DNA of 64,000 nucleotides from assembly GCA_004194705.1 (NCBI GenBank), contig SADC01001238.1, positions 1,039,258 to 1,103,257 of the forward strand. The letters are read 5' to 3'. The DNA is from Ditylenchus dipsaci. Its lineage: Eukaryota; Nematoda; Chromadorea; Rhabditida; Anguinidae. The notes beneath the pieces are model-generated. The model worked only from the letters and a program-made list of their open reading frames with translations. It was not told the DNA's origin and searched no databases. The position numbers and the translations under genes are program-made. Of this stretch, positions 1-11,860 are shown piece by piece (the stretch's first letter is position 1; every line of letters begins with the position of its first letter).

Positions 1-1736
1 CAAATTTTGCAAATTACTGTGCCTATGAAGTTCCATGGTCTTTTAAGCAATTAAGCCACTCTCATAAAAACTGATAAAAACTCCCCAGAGAAGTTTTATC
101 GAAAATCAACATAATTCACAATACAATCCTGCAGCTAATATATTTTCCGCTTGTTTTCAATACAACAACACCTAATCTTCTCAGAAAACTTTTGCAACAA
201 AAGTGCAAAGCATTTCTGCTAATTATTTTTTTATGAAAAATTAAGCTAAAGAGCAATAACAACCCTCAAACAGATAAAAATATTGGCTTGTGTGACGCAA
301 ATTACCTACGTTCCAATACTCTTTCCTATAAATCAAACTTTTTTTTCTCAAAATTTAGGATTAATTTCTAGCCAATAAAATATTTATTGCGTGCACCTTT
401 TTCCAAATTAATAGGTTCAAAATATTTCCTTTTCGGCTTCCTTCTCCAACTTTTGTTGTTCAAATGAGATCTGGCTAGCTTTACGTGCTCACTTAGTAGA
501 ACCTGCTACCACTACAATTTGAAAAGGTTTACGATACCTACTATTTTAAAGGGTATAATTAGCTGGCTTAACCGATATAGCAATGAATTAAGCCGTAGGA
601 GTAAAAACCAACAATTTTGCTGAACCTTTTAGAATATGTATCAAACCTTTTCCTTTGAAAAGTTTTGAGACTACATTTTTTGAAATAAACTTGACTTATT
701 TATACTTTTTGTTTTTAACATTTTGATACAAATTAACTTTGTGGCAAGAATTTAGATCTATTTGGATACACCCCTCATTTATGCACCTACCACCACCTCC
801 TCCCAATAAGACTATTATAAAAATGCGAATTTGCCCTTTATTCCAAAGCCCATCTATCTTCCACCTCCGAAAAAGTTCCTCAGCCCACATATTGACTTGG
901 AATGCCCCTTAGAATACAGAAAAACTCTTACTTTTAAGTTTTGATCGAAAAATGATTTCGAAAACATCTTTGAGTGATTTATATCTCAATTAAAAACAAA
1001 CGATCCTGAGGCTGCCATAAGATAGCATAAAATAGAGTGTCTATTTATCAAGAGGTACGGTATTGATTTCAAAGCTCTGACATTTTGGAAAAATGACCGG
1101 TAAAATCGTAATGCTTGTAATTTTTGAGACCAGACAGATGAGGTTTGGCAAAAGCCATTAAAATAAGGCTAAAAAAGTGTCGGACCCTAGGCGGGAACGA
1201 ACTTGAAAGTCGAGGGAGTGTCCAATTTTCAATAGTCGACTGTAAAAATAGTGGCGAGTTCGGTGAGTTCAGTTTATTATTCTTTGGAAACCTAGCGTAC
1301 AATGCATACACTGGTCCCCTGCAACTTTTATTCAAAAAATATTCTTGATCGAAAATGCGCAAACAGGCTCATTTTAGCACTGACTCATATTGCAAAACTA
1401 TGGTGAATACAGTCAACTGGTGAAATAGTCGAAATGCCCAAATTCTGAGTTATCGGTCTCAAAATTTTCACCCAAATTGAACATTTCGGTGAAAAAAAAA
1501 ACATTTTGATCATTTTGGAACAAAAAGGGTCGATTAATCAAACCAGTGACTGAGTTTTTGTGTGATTTTAAGCTAATACCGTATAACCTTTGCCAATCCC
1601 CCATGGCGGATTAATTTTCAATCCCTAAAAGGTTGAAATTGTAAATCGAAAATGGCCTTCACTCTGAAATCCTAGTCAAAAAATGGGGTGGGGGGGGGGG
1701 CGTATGGCTTGGTGAATTATCAGAGAGTGGGGATCA
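1..1736. other. Gene-free, AT-rich repeat remnants
   Basis: I see no coding exon with credible splice sites here. Around 1145-1350 there is a degraded copy of the pogo-like repeat family, recognised by the internal motif CCTAGGCGGGAACGAACTT and the terminal-like AGTCGACTGTA. The rest is low-complexity AT sequence. Confidence 0.5.
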
Positions 1737-1990
1737 CCGTATTTCCTCTAATAAGAGCCCATGGTCGTTTAATTTACAACCCCTAAGAATCTGAAAATTT
1801 CGGGGTCGATTTCAAGATTTTTGTGTAAAATTTAAAAATGTAAAAAGTGGAATCGGTAGAGAAATTTTTGCAAAATATTCTCTCTCGGCTGAGATAAAGG
1901 TGTTCAAAGTTTGGGAAGAGCATAGGCGCTTTTTTAAAGAAAATGCGGTGATAGAGGTTATACAGTATGTGGTGTTTTGGAAACATTTTA
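1737..1990 (+). mobile_element. Truncated TA-type MITE (CCGTATT family)
   Basis: Begins with CCGTATTTCCTCTAATAAG, the terminal repeat of a family with full copies at 28330, 48426 and 50015. The interior shares the GAAAATTTCGGGGTCGA block of those copies. The matching inverted right end is missing, so this copy looks truncated. Confidence 0.55.
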
Positions 1991-2149
1991 AGCTTTAGGA
2001 TTGAGGAGTTGTGGTCTATCGAAAATGCTTGTCTATACACTACCACTTCTTTCAAGCCAACACCTTGCTGGACCAATTACTGCTTAATTTTTGGCATATG
2101 ATCGCCACCTTTCTAGCACCAATTAAAATATTTGAAAAAAAAAACTAAC

Positions 2150-2352
2150 CGCTTTGCATTTGCAGAAGTTGTAAGGGCAAATAGGAGCATGTCCTTTGAG
2201 CAGGGCCTGTTTCCATGACCTTCGCACTTGCGACAAAACAAAATTCGGCCTTTGCCATTGCCATTTTCTCCGTCTTCTGCACTATTTAGGTTCGAATGGT
2301 CTTTTGGGGGACTAATATTAGAAGTGCTGCTAGATTGAATATCTTCTGTCAT
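2150..2352 (-). CDS. DMRT-like DM-domain transcription factor, first coding exon (partial, frameshifted)
   Basis: The minus-strand exon starts at ATG 2352 and ends at a GT donor at 2149 (AAAGCG|GTTAG). After a serine/asparagine-rich leader of about 35 residues comes the first half of a DM zinc module: FCRKCEGHG, then ALLKGHAPICPYNFCKCKA. The C-x2-C, H-G, LKGH and C-x4-C-x-C spacing is what doublesex/mab-3 proteins use for intertwined zinc binding and minor-groove DNA contact. The two halves lie in different frames; one missing A in the AAA run near 2212 accounts for it. The remainder of the DM domain would lie in a later exon, which I could not find in 1-2149, so it may be outside the window. 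DMRT proteins regulate sexual differentiation and neurogenesis (family knowledge). The call rests on motif spacing. Confidence 0.7.
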
Positions 2353-4630
2353 TCTTGCAATAAATCTGAAAAACTATTCAATTAAAACATGACAAAAAAG
2401 GGACAAATTATCACATGCAGTCCACTCTCGATTAATGGACAGAAGTTCGTTCCCACCTTGGGTCCGACACTTTTTTACCCCGATTTTTCAAATTTGTTGC
2501 CAGTTGTGTTTTGACAGTCTGGTCCCAAATATCACAAGGATTACGATTTTGCCGATCGTTTTTCAGAAATTCCAAAAATTTTCTCTTATAAAAGCAAAAA
2601 AGGAATTTTAAAAAATACTGTCCTTAAATTGAGTTTTTGCTTTTTTAGAAAAAACTTTTTAAAAAACAGTTGGCAAAATTGCAATTCATGCGATGCAGTC
2701 AAGTCTCGAAAGAGGATACACCCTCGGGACCGGAAAAGGTGTACCTTGTATCGAGGTGTATCTTGTATCGGGGGTATCTTATATCGAGACTTGACTGTAT
2801 TTGGGACCAGACTGAAAAAACAGAACTAGCAAAATTAAAAAAATCGGGCTTATCTAAAAAATCGGGTTTTAATAAAGAATATACGGTATTCAAAATAACT
2901 TGTGGTATCTGAATTATTGAGACCAAGTCAAAATAACTTGTAGCATCTAAATTATAGCTTTTTGGGTATACCACTCAAAAACCCTCACTTCAAAGCCTAC
3001 TCAATTTTATTTGAAACAAGAAAACTTATTTTCCAAAATTTTGCAAAAAATCAGTTTTAAAACGACTTTAGGACAAAAAAATACTCAAAAAGTCTAAACA
3101 GAAATTCTTTAAGGTAAGCCAAAGCCCAGGATCAAGCGAAAACACTTTATCAAATTACAAACCCTGCTACTTCTACTACTATTAGTATTATAGCTACTGC
3201 TGTTGCTGCTGCATCTTGTAACAAAAAAGAAAAGGGTGTGTGTGCAAATTTAAACCCCTAATAGAATATAGTAGGATAGGTGAGTGCCTATTTTTACGTT
3301 AGCTTCTCGCTTTCCTATGTAATTATTACTCCTGCTTTTGCCCATATTGACTCCACCTTTTACTTAAAAACACAAATTTTCTTAAATGATACGGTCGGTT
3401 TTGGTTGTTTGCAATATATTTTTTATCTATTTTTGTAAAAAAAAAGTAAATTGTTTTTATATTATTCAATTATTAGTAACCCATTATGACTGAAATTGAT
3501 TTCCTCCGTCAAAAAATTAAAAATTTGTTTTTCTCAAGTATTTCTATAACTTTTTCTATTTATAAATTTTAGTTCTTATACCAGCGTATAGCCCTGAATT
3601 TCAGCTATCGAGCGAGCTCTCAACTAATGCAATTAGTTTCGTTTAACCAAATTCTAAAAAAAAATAAAAAAAAATTTAGACCTATCCTACAAAGAGGTGA
3701 GGGGGAGGGTTTGGTCCCCGCTTGTTTTTTTTCGTGATTTTTAAAACTTAAGCTTGGGCAAGCGCTTGTCCAGCGTGTGTAGGAACTTTCATATGTTTTT
3801 TGAGATTTTAAAATGAAAAATTTCAAATAAAATTTTTTTGCCTTGGTCCCCCAAGCTGATTCACTGGTTCGGGTTAAGGTTAATGAGTGTGGGGGCATAA
3901 GTAAATTTAGCCAAAAGAAGTATCGGCATAGGTCGTAGAGGTCAGAAACAAGGAAAAAGCAAATTTGCAAAAGGGGGGGGTGGTCGAGGGGGTCGCCAAT
4001 CAAGTAATCTTTTATTGCAATGCAGCATATAAAACTGCAATTTTAGATTTACTGAAAAGTTCGATCCTTTTTTCATACAGGGAATGAAAAAGCATATTAA
4101 AAAAAGTGGAGGATTTTCAAAAAGGGTTTAAGAAACACTAAAACAATTTTCGAAATCAAGAGCAGAAGCAAATTGGTAACAGAAAGCATGTGCATCAAGT
4201 CTTGAATGACTTTTTTGAATAAGAAAAATATAAAAAGTTAAAATATTTTTTCAGTTTACAAGTAAAACAAAAAGGCAATAAATTTATTTTGATCTTTAAC
4301 TAAAAAAAAAGTATTTTTTTGGTTGTATTTTGTAGTGCATATTCTTCAACCAGCTCCAACATAGTCTAATGATGATAAAAAAAAAGTCAAAAAGAAGTTA
4401 CATACAAAGAGCGATACCAACCGGAATTATTATTAATATCAGAAGTAGATGATGCAATTTTGATCAAAATTTACCAATATTTGGTCAAGCAAGGATCAAA
4501 ATGTGTATATTTATAATCGCAGAAAAATTCTTCTAGGATTTGCTAAAAAAAATGCAGCCTTTTCATAGTTTTTTATGAAAAAATTTTAAAAAAATCATTT
4601 TAAAAAGGATACTTGAGACTTTTATAGTTA
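2353..4630. other. Gene-free repeat region with nested pogo-like copies
   Basis: A pogo-like repeat starts near 2418 (GCAGTCCACTCTCGAT, then TTCGTTCCCACCTTGGGTCC). Nested in it, 2696-2799 is a short palindrome with ends CAGTCAAGTCTCG and CGAGACTTGACTG. From 2980 to 4620 I see only AT-rich, microsatellite-like sequence and no supported gene. Confidence 0.5.
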
Positions 4631-4871
4631 CCGTATATTTCTTATTAGACCCCCCCCCCCTAAATTCAAAAACGTGTTTGTGGCATTGTGTTTTTGACCC
4701 ATTTTTTGGAACTCCTCCTAGGCGAGTTACCACCGATTTTGGAGCCAGTGAGATCAGCTCCAAAATCAGTGGTAACTTGCGTGAGAGAAGTTTTCAAAAA
4801 TGGGTCAAAAACCCAATGCCACAAATACGTTTTTTTAATTTAGGAGGAGGCGTCTAACAAGAAATATGAGG
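4631..4871. mobile_element. TA-flanked palindromic MITE (CCGTATT family)
   Basis: The ends are CCGTATATTTCTTATTAG and an inverted GTCTAACAAGAAATATG, both flanked by TA. The arms fold around a centre near 4750 (GGAGCCAGTGAGATCAGCTCC). A TA duplication and a short TIR suggest a Tc1/mariner-type non-autonomous element. It has no coding capacity. Confidence 0.65.
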
Positions 4872-4873
4872 TA

Positions 4874-5667
4874 ATTGAAAAATGGCTCAAATTGAAAAAA
4901 CCCCTCAAAATATGTAAATACCCCCTCAAATTATATTTTACCCCTCAAATTTGAATCTCGCACAAAATATGTGAATCCCCCTCAAATTTCAAATTTACCC
5001 CATCAAATTTGAAATTTCCCCCTCGACTTGAATTTCTAGTGAAATAATGCAGTAATTTTGCGGGAATCCGAATTTTATAGTCAAAAAGAACTTGGATCGC
5101 TCAGAATGCCACCCTGGAGCGGCCAGAAGCCCCTAAAAGTTGGTTTTTGGGGTTTACTAAAAGGGGTGAACTTTTTGCGGAAATTCAATTGGGCGGATCA
5201 GAATTCCAGTACGATCGGCTTGATCGCTCAAAAATCTACCCTAAACCACTCAAAACCACCATGAACCGGAATAAATCGCTCAGAATTGCGGTTTGGTGGT
5301 TTTGAGTGGTTTAGGCTGGAATTCTGAGCGATTAAGCCCATTGGACTGCGATTCTGATCCGCCCAATTGAGTTTCCGCAAAAAGTTAACCCCCCTTAGTA
5401 AACTCCCAAAAAACTAACTTTTAGGGGCTTCTGCCGCTCCAGGGTGGAATTCTGAGCGATCCAAGTCATTTTTTGACTATAAATTCGGATTCCCGCAAAA
5501 TTTACTGCATTATTTCACTAAAAATTCAAATTGAGGGTGTAAATTTGAAATTTGAGGGGGATTTACACATTTTGTACAAAATTCAAATTTGAGGGGTAAA
5601 ATAAATTTGAGGGGGATTTACATATTTTGAGGGGTGTTTTCACCTACAGCCATTGAAAAATTCACCT
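4874..5667. repeat. Long near-perfect palindrome (about 790 bp)
   Basis: The arms run inward from CCCCTCAAAATATGTAAATA and its inverse around 5600-5640 and meet near 5275. The inner arm (GATCGCTCAGAATGCCACCC, then GGCCAGAAGCCCCTAAAAG) is homologous to the arm of the element at 11168-11781, so the two belong to one foldback family. Reading frames inside it are incidental. Confidence 0.8.
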
Positions 5668-5835
5668 AAAAATGTTAAAAAAGCACTCGCCCAGGCTGCC
5701 TGAGTTTTTTTTAGAAAAATGGTAAAAGCATATTTTAATTTTTCGCCAATTTCGAATTACAACATTGTTATTGGTTTTTTTAAATAGTCAGTTATATTTT
5801 AAAGGGGGGAGGGTAAGCTACTTAGGTTTGAAAAA

Positions 5836-6110
5836 GTGGCCTCCATGGCACAGTGCGTGAGCGTTTACTTTTTATGGCCCAAAATGCTGTTGCAGGTTCG
5901 ATCCCGCGTACTACAATGCTATTTATTTTGGCTTGCTTGACCAGTTCTAGGGGTAATTTGGGTCGCTGATTCCGAATCTGTCGTCGAGATAGTCTAATTA
6001 CCCCTAGAACTGGTCAAACAAGCCAAAAATAAATAACATGCCACCATGTGGGATTGAACCTGCATACCATTTTGGGCCAAAAAACGCCATGGATGCTACT
6101 TTTTTAGGAA
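5836..6110. repeat. Foldback element with tRNA-like arms, copy 1
   Basis: The left arm carries a pol III A-box-like TGGCACAGTGCGTGAGCG (5846) and a B-box-like GGTTCGATCCC (5895). The right arm carries the inverse (GGGATTGAACC at 6050). The centre, GCTGATTCCGAATCTG near 5968, is flanked by CCAGTTCTAGGGGTAATT and its inverse. This looks like a tRNA-derived SINE arranged head-to-head rather than a working tRNA gene: the A-B spacing of 49 nt and the lack of a pairing acceptor stem argue against a tRNA. Confidence 0.7.
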
Positions 6111-6114
6111 AGTG

Positions 6115-6325
6115 GGTGTTTTGCCTTGCACCCTCTGTGGTTTGCTTTTGTTCTTTTTAGGATTCAATCTTAGGCGAGGGTATGCCAGCGTATGTCAGGA
6201 TGGATTCAAACATGAGTCTAAGATGTTTTTAGTCCATCTTAACATAACTGCTGACCTTGCCTAAGCCTGAGACGTGAAAAATAACGAAAAAGCCACAGAG
6301 GGTCCCAAGGCGAACTCCCTCTTGA
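6115..6325. repeat. Palindrome containing the CCAGCGTATG repeat
   Basis: The outer arms (CCTCTGTGGTTTGC / inverse at 6290) enclose GCCAGCGTATGTCAGGATGG and an inverted counterpart. The same repeat occurs near 20050, 20930, 48750 and 59030, so it is dispersed. Confidence 0.65.
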
Positions 6326-6924
6326 ATAGAACCCAAAAAACTCACAGATAAAATTTATGATATATACCAGAAAATGACTAATTTAACAACTACAATAAAA
6401 ATATAAAAAAATCATGAGCTGAAGCGAAATTAAAAAATTTAACAAATATATAAAGGTAATATTATAGAAATATAGCAATAAATGTTGTAAAATAAAAAAA
6501 CTGAAAAATATGAAATCTACATCAGCTAATCGATAAACGGGCTCTCGATGGCTCCTTGATCACATTTCAAGGCAAATAAAAAATTTATTCTCTTTTCTTT
6601 ATTTACAGCAATTCTGATATTTTTTGATTTAAAATATTTTTTTCGACAAAAATTAAAGCTCATTTTTCCTTAATCCTTCTTTTGTGTGGATTTTATATAT
6701 GCACAGAGTAAGTCAGTGTATGTTATCAAATACTCAGAATTGTTTTTCTCGCTTATGTAGTGACAGGGCCTGTGAATAATTACATTTAAAAAAAAGTTGA
6801 TGAAGAGACCAAGGCAAAATTTTCGAACCGACAGCAAAACAAGTATATATCTCTGCTTTTTCGAAAATTTTACAGGCCGAAAAATTGATGTAAGTGCAGA
6901 AATATCGTTTAAAAAAGCTTGGTC

Positions 6925-7655
6925 CACATTGTTGGGCACTTATTACTTGGGGGCGCATTTTTTACTAATTTGTAAATCATGTTTAAACGACTCCTAAGTA
7001 ACTTTTATGTGCTTAAAACGATAAAAAGTCATTTTCTGACACTTTTCTACACAAAAATCGTTTTTTTGAAAAAAAATTTTTTTGACTAAAATTTGACTTT
7101 TGCCTTGTCCCAAGGCAATCCAACCTGAAAGGGTACCTGGATACCACAAAAGATGGAATTTGAATATAGTTTTTTGACTGGGCCTACCGCATAAGAAACT
7201 CTGGTATGCATACATTTTATGCATCCAGAGTCACTTTCGAGTGATTTGCGTCTAAGGTACGTGGGTGTGCGCATCTCAACCCAAGCAACCAAGCCCCCTG
7301 CGCCCCCGAAGGGGGCGCAGGGGCTTGGATGGTTAGAGATGCGCGCGCGCACTTACCTTAGACATAATTCCGAGCTTGACTCTTGATCAAAAATGCATTA
7401 AGCGACTCTTTTTGCCAGCTCCAGTGACCAAAACGCGGTAGAATCCCTTAATACAAGGTGTTTTGCCTTGGTCCCCCAAGGCAATAAGTCTTATTTTGGC
7501 CAAAGATTTTTTTTTCAAAAAATCTATTTTTTACGTGGAAAAGTGTCAGAAACAACTTTTTAATCGTTTTAAGCATATAAAAATTACTTAGAAGTCGTTT
7601 AAACATGATTTACAAATGTGCAAAAAATGCGCCCCCCCAAGTACATAATTCCCAT
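6925..7655. repeat. Long palindrome with GC-rich hairpin centre
   Basis: The arms begin at TTACTTGGGGGCGCATTTTT (left) and its inverse near 7630 and converge on GCGCCCCCGAAGGGGGCGC at about 7308. The inner part, including GGCAATCCAACCTGAAAGGG, recurs at 53995-54480 inside a PDZD8 intron. No gene is apparent. Confidence 0.75.
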
Positions 7656-7679
7656 TGTTGTAAAAATCAACAGCGGGAA

Positions 7680-7975
7680 CCATACCCGTTGGCGATGGGA
7701 GATTTTGAAAGGCGGGTACCAGGGAAATTAAAACAAGAATAAAAATATCGCATTTTATTGAAAGGGAAATATAAAAAAACTGCTTCTAATCGGAGTTGAA
7801 CCAACGACCGACTGCCGCAGTACACCGCTGCTTTACCACATAGAGTGTAGTCAGTATTTTTGATTACTTATACTCCGTAGGTTACTCATCAAAAATATAT
7901 TAAAAAAAATTCTCGTTTGAATTGACCTGGTACCCGCCTTTCACAATATTCCCATCGGCGGCAGGCATGTTTCTC
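7680..7975. repeat. Inverted-repeat element enclosing a tRNA-like sequence
   Basis: Ends GCGATGGGAGATTTTGAAAG and its inverse near 7950 flank a minus-strand tRNA-like stretch (7796-7862) with A-box-like TGTGGTAAAGCAGCGG and B-box GGTTCAACTCC. The acceptor stem does not pair, so I read it as a tRNA-derived segment captured or mobilised by a TIR element. Confidence 0.5.
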
Positions 7976-8347
7976 AAACCAGCAAGGGGAGACCAAGGCA
8001 TATTTCGGACACTATCTGCACCAAGTTTTCAATTTGTAATGTTAAAGAATTCGGAAAAGAAATTTGGCAGATATTCACTTCATTTTATAATCGAATACTG
8101 ATTAACCTATATTCATTCTAACTTTCTAAAAGTGACAAAATTTAATCTTTCAAGAATGTCTTGTAAGCTTACAAAAAAAGAAAAGTAAAAAAGTTAAGCT
8201 TTGGTAAACAGCAAGTAAACAGAAAACTTATAAGTGAGAGTAAAACTAATGAAAAAATGAGGTATGTAATAGGAATATGGAAAAGTCGAGAATTGGTTGT
8301 CATCTATGGAATCTGATGTCTATTTGCAACAAACACATATTAACACA

Positions 8348-8787
8348 GTCGAACCTCGTTCATCCGACACCCCAAAAGTTCGTTCCCGCCTGGGTCCAAC
8401 ACTTTCTCAACCCGATTTTTGAAAACTTTTGCCAGTTTGTTTTTACAATCTGGTCGGAAATATCTTTAGGATTCCGATTTTGCCGATTGTTTTTGAGAAA
8501 TTATTATAAAACTTTGCCATTGCTCTATAGTTCGTACACCTAAATTCCAAAAAGTGAATTTAGGTGTACTAACTATTAAGCGTTGCCTGTTGGAAATGGC
8601 AAATCTATATAAAATTTATCAAAAAGCGATCGGCAAAATCGGAATCCTTGCAATTTTTGTGACCAGACTGACGACCAGACTGACGCAGACTGACATATGT
8701 AGCAAAAGCTTTCAAAAATCGGGATAACAAAAGTCTTTGACCCAGCTGGGAATGGACTTTTGGGTATGTACTATCGAGAGACAACTG
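8348..8787. mobile_element. Pogo-like non-autonomous element
   Basis: Starts CAGTCGAACCTCGTTCATCC and ends in an inverse-like ATCGAGAGACAACTG. It contains the family block TTCGTTCCCGCCTGGGTCC and its inverse, and is homologous to 58564-58923. It has no coding capacity; the family has CAGT ends and TA targets, as in pogo/Tigger. Confidence 0.55.
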
Positions 8788-10890
8788 CAGGAAAAAATGA
8801 AAAATTAATTTTCAAAAAATTGCAAAAAAAAATTTCTTGTGTCTAATTGAATAATCAGACAATTTATGAAAAAGATAAAAATAGTAACCTAGATATCCCA
8901 AACTTTGATTTTGACTATTTTCACTTTTGACAAAAAATTATATGTAAAATATTTGGTAAGTTTGTTTTTAAAATTAAAATTGACATCTCTAATAGCAAAA
9001 GCGCTGTTAATAGTGAAAAAACAGCTTAAATGAATGAAATACCGCTTATTTACATAGAAAAATTCAGACTAGTAGCATCTCAAAATATTACATAACATAT
9101 TGAATGAGCGCACATGAAATCAAAAACATCAGCCCAAATCAAATAGCCACACATTTTTGAGCATCAAGATATGAGCCTTAAAAATCTAAGATCACAAAAC
9201 AAGGGATAACAAAAAAAAACCATGATTTTTTGGAAAAAATTTTAGGACGGAAAATTGTTATCTTACATAGTTGAACATTTTCGATATAAAATTTTACTTT
9301 TGCATTCAAATCCGATTCGTGTTTTATTAGTATCATATACTTTACAAAAAAATGATTTAGAACTAAAACAGGCCACAAATTAAAATCATAAATAATATGC
9401 CTCCAAATAATTTTTTTTGTTTTAGCCTGACTTTTGATGGCTAAAGCATGTTTTTGTTCCATTGGCTTTTTTTTTAATGAATGAGACTCACTGAATTAAC
9501 TGTAGGATTTTTCGTATATTACTCGACAAATTTTACAGTTAATTCGGTAGGTCTTATTTTGAGTCAGAATGAGTGGATGGTCATTTGAAAAAAAATACTA
9601 ACCAGTCAAAATATGCTTTATCGTTTATGGAGGCTTTGTTGCCTAGTGCACAGCCCCTTGAAATTTGAAATCACTAACACTCTACGTTTTCTTCCTCGAA
9701 TAAAAAAATTTAGAGTTTGAATGGTCAACGTGACAAAAAAATGCTTTAACCACCGAAAGTCAGCCGAAAACAAAAAAGTTTTTTTCCAGGCAAATTGTAC
9801 AGGCAATATTGCCTACTGGTCAAGGCTGGTTATATCTAAAAATTTCACTGAAAACCGATAATTTTGACAGTAGAAGTTTTTAGGAATTCACATCTAATAT
9901 TCGAAATATCTTAATTAAATTTTAATTTATATTTTAAAGTAGGTGAGTGGTACGAATGTTTTAGGTTATCTACTTTTTAGAGTATTTCGCCAAAATCGAT
10001 CTGCTAGTCTAGTCAGAAAATTCAAAGGCATTCAGATTTACTTAAAAAAAGAACAAGACTTTCGCCAAGAATACTTGGGGTTCTCGCTGCAACAACATTA
10101 TTTAAAAAATATAACCTTTTAAGATAATTGCCATTCTTATCGACGAAAAATATTTTTAGAAATTTATTGGAATACCTACGACTTTTGACTAGATTGCCAA
10201 ATCAATTTCGACAAAATACTCCGAAAATTGAAATAAAAAGTATTGGACCCTAGGCGGGAACAAACTTGGACAATTTTTTTTAATGTTTTTTTATTTCAAA
10301 AAATCACTAAAATATAACCAAGAAAAAAGTAGCCAAGAAAAAATGCGAAAAAGCTAATGAATACATAACGCTTCCTAAAAGCATTTTTGAGCAAAAAACA
10401 AAGCAGCTAGCATTAATACCATACCAGCTAGCTATTCAGCTACCTATAAGCTGCTAAACTGGAAACAAAACTCATTTTTCATTAAAACAAAGTCGTGTGC
10501 CCTTGTGCGCATAACAAAAACATACTTGCACTTTGCTAATAAATCTCAGCTTTTTGCTATTTGCTTCTTTTAAATCCGCTTAAAACCCTTTTTAGGGCAT
10601 ATTTTTTTGTTTTTCCAAAAGAAGTATAATAACTATAGCAAAAGTAGCAAGGGCAAAATGTGAGATTAAAAAGTGCCACTGTTTGTTTTTGATTAATTAG
10701 GGATGCAAAGGCACCAAAAGCTGAGTGACATTTGGATTTATGGTGTTTTTGCATGTTTTTGCAAAAACAAAGATGCAAAAAGTGGGTGTCAGCGAGGATT
10801 AAAAAGATGTTTGTTTTCTTTTGCTTGAGAAAAAATACAACTTGAGGTGTTATTGTAGATTATAGCCGAAAACAGCAGAAAACAGTATTT
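8788..10890. other. Gene-free AT-rich stretch
   Basis: No exon is supported. A hairpin-type repeat with TAACTGTAGGATTTTTCG sits at 9497-9545, related to 17640, 29700 and 53817. A piece of the pogo-like block (CCTAGGCGGGAACAAACTT) lies near 10250. Confidence 0.45.
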
Positions 10891-10894
10891 AAAG

Positions 10895-11860
10895 GGGGAA
10901 GCCATTTAGCTATAAAAAAGTGGCTTCCATGGCGCAGTGCGTAAGCGTTTGCGTTTTTTGACCCAAAATGGTGTTTTTCTGGTGTTGGCAGGTTCAATCC
11001 CACGTAGTGGCATACGGTTTTTTTTTGCTTATTCGGCCAGTTTAGAGATAATTAGACTTTTTTGGCGCCAGATTCGGAATCAGCGACCCAAATTACCTCT
11101 AAACTGGAAATAAGCCAAAAAAAAAATGTGCCACTACGTGGGATTGAACCTGCAACACCAAAACAACGGGTGGTAATTCTTTTTGCCCATAGAATACTCG
11201 TTTTTGCCCATAGATTTATTTTTTCGCCCATAAATTAATTCTTTTTGCCCACAGATTTTAAAATTTCTCGGAAATTTAAATTTTTTGGTCAGAAAATGAC
11301 TTGGATCGCTCAGAATATCACCCCAGAGTGGCCAAAAGCCCCTGAAACTCGGTTTTTTGGGGTTTACTAAAGGGGGGGGCAAACTTTTTACGAAAAATCG
11401 ATTTAGCGTATCATATTTCGGGTCCGATGGGCTCAATCGCTCAGAATTTTAGGTTTTGGTGGTTTTGAGTGGTTCAGGTTGAAATTCTGAGCGATTGAGC
11501 CCATCGGACCCGAAATCTGATACGCTAAATCGATTTTTCGTAAAAAGTTTACCCCCCCCCCCTTAGTGAACCCCAAAAAACCGAGTTTGAGGTGCTTTTG
11601 GCCACTCTGGGGTGAGATTCTAAGCTATCCAAGTCATTTTCTGACCAAAAAATTTGAATTTCCTCAAAATTTTAAAATTTATGGGCAAAAAAATCTGTGG
11701 GCAAAAAGAATAAATCTATGGCCAAAAAACGAGTGTTCTATGGGCAAAAACGAGTATTCTATGGGCAAAAAGAAATATTATCCAAAACAACACCATTATG
11801 TGCCGAAAAACGCGAGCACTTACGCACTGAGCCATGGAAGCCATTTTTTCAAACCTTAAT
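10895..11860. repeat. Foldback element with tRNA-like arms, copy 2, interrupted by an insertion
   Basis: The left arm has A-box-like TGGCGCAGTGCGTAAGCG (10930) and B-box-like GGTTCAATCCC (10991). An inner palindrome centres on GCCAGATTCGGAATCAGCG near 11075. The right arm is split: GGGATTGAACCTGCAACACC, then an element at 11168-11781, then ACGCGAGCACTTACGCACTG and GCCATGGAAGCC near 11840. Confidence 0.7.
11168..11781. mobile_element. Foldback element with tandem-repeat arms and 10-bp target duplication
   Basis: Flanked by an exact direct repeat CCAAAACAAC (11158-11167 and 11782-11791). The arms are tandem variants of TTTTTGCCCATAGAATACTC followed by a homologue of the palindrome at 4874-5667. 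The 614-bp element carries no gene. Tandem-repeat arms recall Foldback elements, and a duplication near 9-10 bp recalls Mutator-like elements. Confidence 0.75.

Noticed and set aside
4874..5667. Coding frames such as 5058-5264
   Set aside because: They lie in a near-perfect palindrome and are repeated as inverse sequence; no coding signal.
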